Shown piece after piece: positions 49,953 through 60,709 of a stretch of DNA of 64,000 nt; position 1 is the stretch's first letter; every line of letters starts with the position of its first letter. This DNA is from Isoetes taiwanensis (lineage: Eukaryota > Streptophyta > Lycopodiopsida > Isoetales > Isoetaceae): positions 24,576,723 to 24,640,722 of the forward strand of contig JAJEKV010000006.1 in NCBI GenBank assembly GCA_021234155.1. The letters run 5' to 3'. The notes below the pieces were generated by a model that saw nothing but the letters and a program-made list of their open reading frames with translations, was not told where the DNA came from and searched no databases. Position numbers and translations under genes: made by a program.

Positions 49953-51400
49953 AACAAGTGGTGGAGGGGAATAGAATTACTCCCTGCAGTGGTGGAATAA
50001 GGAGGCAGAGTATAAGGCAATGGAGAGGATAAGAAAATAAGATCAAAATGGAGTGGTAGGGACAACCTCAAGACAGGTGAATATGGAGAAGAAGTGGATG
50101 AACCTTGCATATGACAATGATAATCAAATTAGCATGAGTGCCAAATAAAGGGATGAGTAAATAATGTAGGATTAGCACTCTGAAAATTTCATATGGAAGC
50201 AAGGGCTAGATGGAAAGAGGCCAACTTAAGACAAATAAGAGTAATGAGCAAATGGACCTGAAATGACAACACTTAAAATTGTTAAAGCATAGCAAAATCT
50301 CTTAACTATTTAACTAAACTTCTACTATTCGCTGAAATTTGGCTCATACAACCATTGAATGTATCAAACTAAAATTCAAAACCTTTCACACCAAAAAAAT
50401 TCAAACCATCGATTTCGAACCCTAATTTTGCTCCCTCCTCCTCAGGTGCTCGAAAAATCCCCTCGACCCTCCCTCGTCGCATCATGGCCTCTTTTTCTTA
50501 CCATACACCTATCCGGGACAATGTAACAAATTTCGATCCGGAAGCAATTTAGAGTGCTCCCCCGAGTTGATCCAGCCTACGTGAGTACCTATTCCTTATG
50601 GTGTAATTCCCGACCTCAGGCAAGAAAATGCACAATGTGATGCGCATGGGACAATGTTTTAATTAATGAAGAACCTTTCCTCGCGGAAATTTATCAAGCA
50701 GTTTATATTTTACTCGGGAGGCGTTGTATATGGGAAGGCAAAAATGTTGACCAAAACTATCCCGACCAAAAAGGAACTCTACAAAAAGACATGAAACCAT
50801 GATCACCTTTTGCCATGGAGTGTTTCCTTTGGGCAAAAGACTTATCAAGAGAAACTACAGCAAAGATCGCGAAGTATCGTATCGAACACAAAGGCTCAGG
50901 CCAGAATTTTTACAAGGGAATGCATTCCTCAGATGCTACATATGCACTACTTTTGTAAGGCATCATCATGAGTCGGCTGATGCTCAATTTGACAGTATAG
51001 GGCGCTATATCATCTATCGATGCTAGCAGATAGCTATGGTTACTTGATGTTTCTCATGATAAAAAGAGATGCATTTCAAACTCCCCGAAGAGAACTCGAG
51101 GAAGATCATTATGTTTGGTACCATGGACAATTTTTTTACCGTATATAACGGCCTCTTAGATGTCAGATGGATCTCCTTCGACAAGATTCCTACTATCCCT
51201 TCAGGAAAATGCCGATAGCATTGGTTTTCTATGAGAGGATCCTCTTTTTGTAACTTGTGTACCTTTTTTGATGAATAGAATTTTCTGCTCTTTTGAAAAA
51301 TGCGTCCGATCTTGAAAAATATTTCTCAAGCGTCCAAACAACACAATTAGTTCACTCCCTAAAGGAAAAATGGTCTTGATGGCAAGTATAAAAGAAACTT
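49953..51400. other. Copy 2: 3' region with antisense reading-frame relic
   Basis: Counterpart of 42138-43550. The plus-strand relic starts ATGGCCTCTTTTTCTTACC at 50484 (MASFSYHTPI) and can be followed in broken frames to about 51290, including LDVSHDKKRDAFQ (51037-51075) and HYVWYHGQFF (51109-51138). The same pieces are found in copy 1, so it was a real part of the element. Unknown product. Confidence 0.6.
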
Positions 51401-51529
51401 GAGTACAACTAATCGAAACAATTTAGCAATTCCAACCAACCAAAATCTACTTTAAGCCTCAAGGAAATAAACAAAATCAATCAAAAGAATTTTTAAATCT
51501 CCAACTTCCAACAAAGAATTAACCTATTT

Positions 51530-52950
51530 TAAGTTAAAAATAGATGTTCATATAGGGGAGCAAAAGGCCTAAACATGCATGTTGAGGCCAATATCTTTTC
51601 AAATGCCGAATATTTGTAGGGATTGGGTAATTCCAAACCTGTTTTGAGATCCTTTAAGCCAATAAGATGAACGGCCGAAATCTTTACAATCTGGTAAGGG
51701 CCTCTGATTTTCAAATTTAGGACAACTTACCTTCATTTGCAAAGATCCCATTTGAGCACGAGTTCCAATGGAGCAAATTTATCACGGAGCTTGTGAGTCG
51801 CTTTTAAAAAGTCAGCGCCTTTCTAGCCTTCTTAAGTAGATTGAAGTTTTTCGCACCAAATCTATCCTCATCCAACTTTAGTAAAACCCATGCACTGTTT
51901 GTAATGCCTCAGATAAACTCCAAATCCAACTTGAGTGCCATCCTCAAAGAGGGATCTCCAACTCAACAGAATAACCGGCTTCAACACCATAAACCAAACC
52001 AAGGGAGAAGCATTAGTGGCGCTTTTTGCAGTTGATTCTATGAGCCCAAAAGAGCATCATATAATTTCAAATGCCAATCTTTTTGGTTTTGGCAAACTGC
52101 TTTCTGTAAATACCTTTAAGCACTTTGTTAGTGGACTCACTTTTGACCATTTCCTTGAGGGTAATAGGTCGAGCTTTTCACATGTCCGATCTTGAGGCTT
52201 GAGACAAGAATTTGAATAACCTCTCATTAATAAAAAGTAGAGCCTCTATCGGTCAAAATTTTGAAAGGGATCCCAAATCTAGAACAAATGTTTTCATGCA
52301 AAAACCTAGCGTTAGTATATGCATTTGCTTTTCTCAAGGGTGCCGCTTCGAATTCATTTGGTAAATATCCCAGCCACAACAATGTATTCATGCCGAGCGT
52401 AAGATGAGGGATTTATAGGGCCAACATAATCTAGCCCCCAAACTTGAAATGGGCCCGGGGACACAATTCCAAAAGAGGGGCAGGATGCAAAATTTTCTTA
52501 CCAAAAATCTGGCATTGGTGGCAAGTTTTATGACATCATAGCAATCTCTAAATAAATGAGGCCAGAATAACCGACCTTAATATTTTTTGGCAGCTTGTAT
52601 CCCACGCAAAATGACCACCACAAACACCTTTATGATTTTTCGGCCAAGTACCGGGCGCCTTCATCTTCATCAACACATCTTAAGAGTACACCATCCCTAT
52701 TTACCTTGCACAAGATGTCACCAACCAATGAGTAAGTCAAACATTTTAACTTAAACTTGTAAGCTTGGCTTTTGAAAATTCGGCAGGTATCTCTTTGATA
52801 CTGGCGGAATCTCCGATAGGTTGTTGCCAACCTTGAGTGGCATAGTTGACACGCCCCGCTCATTTACAACAAGGTTAGTCATTTCTTCTTCTTGTACCAC
52901 CTCCTCATGTTCAAAGTAGGCGGCAGTATATAAACTCTGATTGTTCAATA
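51530..52950 (-). pseudogene. Copy 2: integrase
   Basis: The N-terminal domain starts VGDILCKVNRDGVLLRCVDE (52729-52670). The core is clear although frameshifted: GLDYVGPINPSS near 52430, then YIVVAGIFTK, RFGIPFKILTDRGSTF near 52250 (second catalytic Asp region), and YYPQGN-like sequence. After that come ASP..GLVYGVEAGYSVE near 51995 and the C-terminal KIRGPYQIVKISA, LIGLKDLKTG (51714-51640). Inserts DNA copies into the genome in an active element; inactive here. Confidence 0.8.
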
Positions 52951-53039
52951 CATGAATAACCTTTACCTTTAAATCATAAGATTGAAGCCTACAAGCCCAC
53001 CTATGAAGCTTAGGTTTTTTCTAATTTCTTACCATACAA

Positions 53040-53660
53040 AAAGGCATGGGGTTCTCACGCATGTAGATAGTGGCTTTGGGATTTTTGTAAAAGATGACCC
53101 CGTTTCTCGATCAAAAGATGAGAGCAAAGAAGACTCCTTTCTATCTTAGCATACTTCTCTCAGCTTTGAGACCATTGTTTGCTTGCAAAAGCAATAGGGT
53201 GTCTATCCTCGCAAAATGGCAACCCAGCAGCCTTTTAGTGATAGTTATGTAAACTTTTAAATGGTAATGAAAGGTCTGAGTTTTAAAAGTGTAGAATGAC
53301 AAATAGCCTCTATGATCCTCGCAAAAAGCTTTTTCACACTCATCACCCAAACAACAACCTATATTTACTTTTCTCTTTACTAACTTGGCCTACTCTAGTC
53401 AACTTAGAGATAGGACTAATAAGGTGAGAGAAATTAGGCACATACACTCTTAAGAAAGAGGTCATTCCCATAAATCCTTGACTTCTTTAATTGTCCCGTG
53501 TTTGAAGCTTTTTAAAGCTATGATCTTCTTTCAGCTACTTGAAGGCCTTTAGCAGAAACCTCATGGCCTAAGAGCTGGCCTTTTGGATGCCAAAAGATGC
53601 ACTTCTTTGGGTTTAGATTAACTCCGCTTTGTCCGCATTTAATGTGAATATTCTTGTTAG
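53040..53660 (-). pseudogene. Copy 2: RT-RNase H connection and RNase H
   Basis: Pieces in shifting frames correspond to the gypsy RT-RNase H connection and RNase H: GDECEKAF (53350-53325), then PIAFASKQW and KYAKIERS near 53175-53120. This is the ordinary Ty3/gypsy RNase H in its usual place after RT, so the element had two RNases H. Confidence 0.7.
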
Positions 53661-54180
53661 CTCAAATATGATCACTTGTATCAAGACCTAAGCATAAATC
53701 ATCCGTGATAAACTTAATTGCTCAGAGTCATGTTTGCAAAGACAAGATCCATGGCTCTCTCTGAAATGTGGCAGGGGTATTCATTAAGCCAAAAGGCATC
53801 CTTTTCATTGCATAAGTTCCCCATGGAGTAATGAAGGATGTCTTTGATCGATCTTCCTTTTTTGATGCTAATCCATTAAAAACCGTAGAAACCATCCAAA
53901 AATGAGTACATAGACTTACCACCAATCGATAAAGGATTTCTTCCAAAAAGGCAAAGGGTAACAATCTTTAACAAGTAGCTTTATTTAGATCTCTATAATC
54001 CACACATATTCTTAAAGAACCATTCTTTTTAGAACTGAACAATACAAGAAACCCAAGAGGGGTTCACAATGTCAACTATCAATCCCGATTCCTCGATTTT
54101 GAATAATTCCTCGCTTGATAAGATCTAAAAGTGAAGAATTAATTTTTCTCAACTGTGATAACAGGTTTGGCATCTTCTCA
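53660..54180 (-). pseudogene. Copy 2: reverse transcriptase
   Basis: Upstream edge SQLRKINSSLLDLIKRGII (54150-54095). The central block is KKEDRSKTSFITPWGTYAMK and RMPFGLMNTPATFQRE (53860-53750), diagnostic of Ty3/gypsy RT. The YxDD box is worn; TDDLCLGLDTS is found near 53700 after a frameshift. Confidence 0.85.
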
Positions 54181-54479
54181 ACCTTTAATTTCAAACTCAC
54201 AAATTTTTTTATCAACCCTTTCGGGCCTAATACTCCCAAGCAAAACATCCACCCAATCCTCAAATAACTCAACCATTTTACCTTGATCACCTTCATTATA
54301 TAAGTCTCCCATTTGTGTGGTCCTAGATATACCTCCTTTATGCACTTCAAGCTCTTTTTAAGTGATTCCTCTTGTGCTAGGTTGATAGTTAAGATGGGAT
54401 GGAATTGGGAAAGCTCCTCTTCATCTAAGACATCCTCTTGAATAGCTCCTTCCTTGACAAATACTCCATAAGGGTTTTT

Positions 54480-54860
54480 CTCGCACAATGAGTCTTCAAA
54501 ATTTTTAGATCTAGGAATATGTAAAATCTCCCAATGATCAAAAAAAGTTAATAATTCTCCTGGCTTGAGCACTCGATCCTCCATGTCTTGATGTTTAGTT
54601 CGATATTCTCCCAAGATTTGTCTACAAACAAGTTGTGAGTCTCCATAAATAACAATATATGAGAAATACTCATACACCTTGCTTCTTGTAAACCCGCAAT
54701 GAGGGCTTTGTATTCTCCGCTGCATTAGAAGAAATATTAGGGGTGAATTCTCCCTATCTTAGTCATCAACTTAAAATCTGATCCTTCAAAATAGCAAAGA
54801 AGAAGCAATCCCCGCTTTTTGACATACCTCCATCAAACCGTAGATAGGCTTTTTGCCTTC
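54480..54860 (-). pseudogene. Copy 2: extra (archaeal-like) RNase H, upstream of RT
   Basis: Blocks in order on the minus strand: RFDGGMSKSG (near 54845-54810, first catalytic Asp); a frameshifted AEYKALIAGLQEAR (near 54725-54680, catalytic Glu); IVIYGDSQLVCRQILGEY (about 54663-54600, third Asp), then TKHQDME; FFDHWEILHIPRSKN (54545-54500). These are the motifs of the second RNase H of Tat-type plant elements. It lies between protease and RT, not after RT. Confidence 0.8.
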
Positions 54861-55289
54861 AGATCGTGAGATTCAACATGCATGTAAGCAAAGTTGACAA
54901 CCTCTTCATGTATACTAGCATCCGTGCCTAAATTGTAAACACCCAAATCTTCTTCCTCAGAGTATGTCCACATCTATGAACCTAATGTTAGCGTATGGAT
55001 CGCTTTTTGTTTGCCGCTTGACGAGTTGCTCCATTGAAATGGTGCAGTGCTGCGCACCATACACAGTCCGCATCCACGTTTCATCCATCTCCTTCCTAAT
55101 AATAGATCATAGATATTAGCTTGATTAACATTTTCAAAATCAACAACCACAAATGTGGCCAGACAATGATTCCCCCGTATTCACAGATACATTTCTTTAC
55201 TATTCCCTTAGGCAAACTTTAGCATTTGAAAAGATTTTAGAACAATGGAAGTATTATCTTCTACCTTGAGATCCAAAAGGCCTTCATAA

Positions 55290-55345
55290 CATGATAAGGC
55301 ATAACATTAAGAGAAGAACCTCCATCCAAAGAAAACTTTGTCTAG
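55290..55345 (-). pseudogene. Copy 2: retropepsin active site
   Basis: LDGG(S)SLNVMPYHVMKA-like reading at 55335-55280 in shifting frames: the DGGSSLNVM block is typical of plant Ty3/gypsy proteases. It lies between the gag zinc knuckle and the extra RNase H. Confidence 0.65.
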
Positions 55346-55799
55346 ATGGGAAGTTCCTATAGTAGCACTACAAGTAAAAGCACCTGATCTTCGCTTTGCT
55401 TTCAAAGCAAAGCCACGTAAATATTGCTGCGTGTTTCAAAGCAGCAAAGAACCTCTTCAATATCCGAGTGCTTTTTGATCAACTTTTCCCCTCGTATGAT
55501 GGTGCAATTCTCAGCCAGAAAGTTAATAAATCCACAAGAACCTTAGAATTTTTCATAAGTAATTCAAATTCATCCAACTCGAATCTTTTCCTTATACCTT
55601 TGAGCAGGAGGAGGAGCTATATTCGAGGATCTGATTGAAATGTTACCTTATGAGGTGGAACAACCTGTAGATGCATTTGGATGAGCTCACACGATTCCAC
55701 AACCATAACATCTTTGCTCTTCCCCGTTTCTCCCTTCACAAGTCTCAATAAAACTTATATTTGACATTTGTTTACCTTTATCTTGTTTTTCAAAATAAG

Positions 55800-56982
55800 C
55801 CTTAACACTGCAATACTTCTCCTCATGACCTATTTCCTTGCAAAAAGAGCAAACAGATATTCTCTACCAAAGTGACCTCTTCTATGACACTTAGACATTG
55901 CCTTTGCAAAACACCGCCAGCTCTATGGTAAGGTTTACCACGCTTTGCATTCAGGAGGTGGGGCATCTTTACCGCTTTTTAATTCAGTAAGTTGTTTGGT
56001 AACTTCCAAAAGTGCCTCGTGACACTTTATCGATCTCGTGATTTCATCTCTGAAACATGAGGATCCAATTCTTCAGCCTTTTGACTTCTTCTTCTTTTTT
56101 TGTACTGCATAAACAGAGTGCAGATTAGCAAAATGTAAATCATGTTCGGGCCCATGATGAGGAGGATAAAATGGATCTCTCGATCTTCTTCATCGAAGAT
56201 AGCTTAATAGTTCCGCCAGATCTACAAAATTTTACAAATGTTTTATGGATAGAATCCAACTCACCAAATTTTTGTAATTTTAATAACTTCCTATAGATCC
56301 TAGGTCTAGACATCAAACCTCCCGATAAAGGAAGCAACTAGGTGCAATGTTGGATGAGTAACCCCGATTCTGTTACACACTAGCAAATAAGAATTAAATC
56401 TCTCCACATACTGCTTTACACTCTCACCAGGTCTAATGGAAAATGAGTTGAGTTCAAAGACAAGATCCTGGGGTGAAGTAGCCTTACCAAACCTTGATAG
56501 AAACTTGTGTTCCAATTCATCCCCTTTGGTACCTATAGACACTCAAAAATCGAGCCAAGATCCGGCCTCATCACCCTTCATGCATTTGATGAATTCCGCA
56601 AACCTGGAACCCTTCTTTCTCCCATGTTCTTCATAATAGTCTTCAAAGTTTTTTAGAAAATGGTTGGCATTCATGGAAGAATCATAGCAAGGGGGGGAAA
56701 CAGGTATAGTCAACTCAAAATGATAAGGTGCTGATGGAGGAACAGACGAAAGGTTTGATCTCGTTCAAAAAGTTTATGAATTTGTGAAGAAGAGGGCAAT
56801 GAGGGAAATATTTGTAATATTTGTAGACTGATAGAGAGGAGCTGGTGGAGGAATAGGCAAGTTGGGGAGTATTTGTAGCATTAGTGGTAGATCCGGTAGC
56901 CACTCTCATGCTTACTCCTACCAAATCTGGTTGATTTGTCTCCTCGTGGTTCAACAGACTCTGAAATCTTCCTTGGTGCCAT
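55800..56982 (-). pseudogene. Copy 2: gag with zinc knuckle
   Basis: Starts at ATG 56982 (MAPRKIS). The capsid part at 56542-56306 reads ELEHKFLSRFGKATS and SVKQYVERFNSYLL, typical of Ty3/gypsy gag. A perfect CCHC knuckle, CSFCKEIGHEEKYC, lies at 55851-55810, preceded by a second partial one (CHRRGHFGRE). Several frameshifts separate the blocks. Forms the particle and packages RNA in active elements. Confidence 0.8.
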
Positions 56983-57025
56983 TGAGTTCAATTTCCGTAA
57001 AAAATCTCCTGTGATCCTCCAAAAA

Positions 57026-59466
57026 TGTTAGCCTAAAACCCGAATTTTAGCCTAACCTCAAAGGAAGTGTAAACAAACCTGTCAGACCTCCGATCACTTA
57101 GGGTGATCAATCCTTAATCATATAAAAGCAAAAGAACTCAATTTCAAATGCTGGTTTTGTCAAAATCACTACAAAGCCCCTCGGGCGTAAAAAATCGCCG
57201 AGCAAAAAATCAATCTTGCAGTCACACCCTTTAAGATTTTTTTGAGTTTTGGTTTTGGTATGAGTTATAGACAAGTAGAGGGAACTACCGGGTGAAAGTC
57301 CTGCCCTCGATTTGGATAGGGGAAGACCAAGAAAATCAATGTCAAAGTTCACCAAAAAATTGGTCAATGCCAAAACAGAGAGCCAAAATTTGCAAAATAT
57401 AGTTTGGTGATAAATCTTGAGTTGGAATTTGTATAAACAAAATTCAAAATAAACTCTAGATCATGTGCATAAGGTTTTCTTGACAAGCAAACACTATGAT
57501 ATTTACCGAGATGGGCCAAAGTCTCGATTTCACACAGTTTATGACGCTTATGGAAAAAACTATTTTTTTTTGTTTTCTTTACATATAAGCAATACTCAAA
57601 CCTTTTAAAGAATGGGACACGACTATTAATTTGGATTCAACTTTAAATATCCTGGTTTCTATTAGTTTAGACAAAGCGTAACAACTTGAAACAAAAAGAA
57701 GATGGAAACACTATTTGTCCAGCAATGAATATGCATTCAAATCATAAGATATCACAGAGTTTAGAATTCTCAAGAAGTAATACCTTGATAATGCTTGAGA
57801 ACAGATCCCAAGGCATTGTCAACTTCAAAACCCAAAAATTATCGAAAAGAGAAAATAATAAGATAATTTGAGTAGCAAGAGGAGTTTTGATGTCAAATAA
57901 GTCACAACAGTAGGTCTTCAATCAAAATACAGGTCAATCTTCAATCTCGAAAGGGATTAGCGTAATTTGAGGTAGAACATCAAGAGAATATCGAGAATAT
58001 AGAAATCGCCTGCATCACGTAGGTATATCTCCGGGGGTAAAAAATGATCAGTATTCCAGTTAAAAACCGGCCCTTCCCAAAACCAGCTCGGTTCAATGAT
58101 TTCCGCCTAATCTCGAGCAAGTTTCTATCAATCAAGTGCCACAAAGGGTTCCAGGGGTTTCGAAAAGGTTTAGGAACTAATTTGCGGAAATTGGCTGGGA
58201 TTCAATCGAGGCAACGAATTGGCCTGGATTTAGAGTTGTTCTCTATTTCTTAGGGTTTATCAAAATTCTCAAGGGCTTATATATCCCACGTGCACAAACG
58301 AAGTCCGGCGGCTAAGGTATATAAAGGAATAATGCGAGCAGCTATTAAATTTGGCGGCCACACGCCAGAGGGGACACCCACCCGTGGTTCCCCCGCCCCC
58401 CACGCCACGCGGAAAAATGGGGGGTGACCGAACTATGCAAAATTAGATAGGGTAGATAGGCTAGAATAGGTTTTTTTATTTTTTGGCACGCATCCCAAGA
58501 AATGATATTTGAGGGGTTTCCCATGTCTTTTGAATTTTGAAAAGGCCAACCTAGCTATTTTTTTGCCAAGCTTCAAATCTAGAGTGTTTTCAGGTCAAAT
58601 TGAGATACTTGAAATTTTGGCCATTTTGACCATGGTCAATGAATTTTCAACCTTGAAATGGTGAAAAAATCATAGGAAAAGGGTGGAAAAATAGGAAAAA
58701 AAAAAAAAAGCTATGGTAGGATTTAGGGTGATAGAATGAAGGTAAAATTCAAGCTTCTTTTGCTCTTGAGGTTTTTCATGATCTCTTTGAGAGCAATTCA
58801 CAAGTGGAGGTGAGGCCAATAAAATATAGGTAGTGAGGTAATGAAAGAAGGCATGACAGGTGGTGAAAATGAGGTATATAAAAAATGAAAGGAAGGTGGA
58901 TGTAGGATGGATGAAATGGATGAAGGCTGGAACCCCTCAGAGCACATGATCATATCTCAAAAGCTCAAATCATACCTTATGATGAACATAACTTTGCTCA
59001 AGGCCCTAGGGTCTTCCAAACTTCTAAAAAGGTCTTCCAATCTTCAAGGCCAAAATAAGAGCAATTCCACTTCTAAGTGCATCTTCATATGTGTGACTTC
59101 CAAATCATGGGTGCAACTCCATTTAGTTTCATATGAGTGAATATGAGCAACATGGTAATGACTCCTTGTATAGCTTGCAATATTCTTTGCCCCGGTCTTC
59201 AAGAAATAAGAATGTAACTAGAAAACTTCCTCAAAGGAAAGAATTAGGCTATACAACCAAGATCCCAAAGGGTCTTCAAACTTGAACCAATTTCTTCCAA
59301 ACTCTAGGGATCAAAATAGCACTAACTCTTACCATATGAGTGATGAGAAAGTAACTTAAGATGAAACCTCAAAAGAAACCACAAGTCTTCCAAACTTTGA
59401 CAAGTATCTTCCAATCTTGAAACTCTAGGTATCATGATGGTCCATGTTGCCCAAAAAGGGGCAACA
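57026..59466 (-). repeat. LTR 3 (5' LTR of the array)
   Basis: 2.44 kb, complete, TGTTAGCC..GGGGCAACA. Next to it on the interior side (minus strand) is TTTTTGGAGGATCACAGG; TGG may begin a primer-binding site, but no tRNA match is certain. The near-palindrome TTGCCCAAAAAGGGGCAA lies at its outer end. Confidence 0.85.
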
Positions 59467-59471
59467 GGAAG
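59467..59471. other. Target-site duplication GGAAG, right
   Basis: GGAAG immediately after AACA of LTR 3, matching 39803-39807. Confidence 0.7.
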
Positions 59472-60159
59472 AGCTTGAGGTTATCAAAAGCATAATGGCG
59501 AAGGGAATTGGTTGAGAAGACCCAGTGGTAGAGTAATCATAAAGCAAGGATTAGAGCATTGTCAAAATTGTAAGGCATGATATTCTGGGGCCTTACAACG
59601 CATGTTAATATAGGTAGAGGATTTTATTCCCGTGATGTTCCAGATAGTTCATGGACACATTTATAGTACAAAATGCACCTTCCAACTACAAATAGTGTAT
59701 AACTATATATATAGTACAAAATGCACCTTCCAACTACAAATAGTGTATAACTATATAGAAATGTCTATCATCGAGTGACCCAGGAGTCAAGGACAAGCTT
59801 TTTGTTTGTACATTTGGTACGATTGTTGAATTTGCCTCGAAAAAAATTGGATACGCATCAAGAATAAGACAATAAATGAAGTTCATAAGCAGGGAACAAA
59901 ATATTTATCAAAGTTTGTTTATCAATGACGTGTGTGGATGCATGTAGACTGTTTACCAAATATCTATGCTCATTGTTAGAGGAGATGCAATTTAATTTCG
60001 CTGAGCCAAAGACACCTCGAATAAAGCAAAGGGTTTAGCTTAAAACTTCATGACTTTGGACTGGATGCATGCTACCATTCCTGTCAGTCTTAATCTTGGA
60101 TTTTGTTCCCAGATTTCGTAAACCATAGTTCATTGACCCATTTAAAGTACAAAAACTTG
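59472..60159 (+). other. 3' end of module F, non-coding
   Basis: Contains a tandem pair of a 48-bp unit (TATAGTACAAAATGCACCTT, 59661-59708 and 59709-59756). TATAGTACAAA in that unit echoes the subterminal signature. Ends in ACCATAG..CATTTAAAGTACAAAAACTTG-type terminus. Confidence 0.55.
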
Positions 60160-60192
60160 TATATATATATATATATATCCTTATATATATAC
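60160..60192. repeat. (TA)n microsatellite, F/G junction
   Basis: Short TA run (60160-60178), CCTT, then TATATATACAATTATATTGG. Confidence 0.9.
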
Positions 60193-60445
60193 AATTATAT
60201 TGGGTGTCACAAATGATGTAGAGTCTCAAATGGTGTAGAGATTTATGCCACAAATTTTTGGTAGAGATTGATCTCGGCCGTCCATCTCAAAGATGGACGG
60301 TCCAGACAGTGCCACCTCGTAACTCCCCAAGCATCCCTCTTGTTGGTGTACCAAAATGTTGGTAGAGATTGATCTCGGCCGTCCATCTCTGAGATGAACG
60401 GCCCACAACAAAAGCCCCAATTCGATCCCTCTGCGATTTGTCTTC

Positions 60446-60709
60446 TTCAAGCCCTACACCGAAAATTCTGGAAGAATCGTTCTTCCTGCTGCTTGTGTTC
60501 GGCGCCGCGGCTATGGCGAGATCTTGATGCGTAAGAACCCGATACCGATGGATCCGGCTCATTTTTCATGGATCGGCCACGACTCTCAAGCATCTTGGCG
60601 TGATTTGGGTGCATCCGCCTTCTATCTTCGTGGCAATGTGCCGTGCGAAGGATGCAAGGATGATATTAGCATGCCTATACACTACCCCCCGAGACATAAG
60701 GTCTACTAA
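60446..60709 (+). pseudogene. Unrecognised coding-like fragment in module G
   Basis: An open stretch reading FFKPYTENSGRIVLPAAC, then GYGEILMRKNPIPMDPAHFS, then ASAFYLRGNVPCEGC, ending at a stop at 60709. GC content and codon-like texture exceed the surroundings, and it sits where gene pieces sit in other modules. Family not recognised. Confidence 0.3.

Larger units (their letters stand above)
39803..59471 (-). mobile_element. Tandem Ty3/gypsy array: LTR-interior-LTR-interior-LTR
   Basis: Three LTR regions (39808, 48934, 57026) alternate with two decayed minus-strand interiors. GGAAG stands immediately outside both ends (39803-39807 and 59467-59471), and no break of module F is seen elsewhere, so the array occupies one insertion site. 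Such triple-LTR arrays arise by unequal recombination between LTRs. The interiors encode gag, protease, extra RNase H, RT, RNase H and integrase, placing the element near the Tat lineage of Ty3/gypsy. All frames are broken. Confidence 0.85.
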
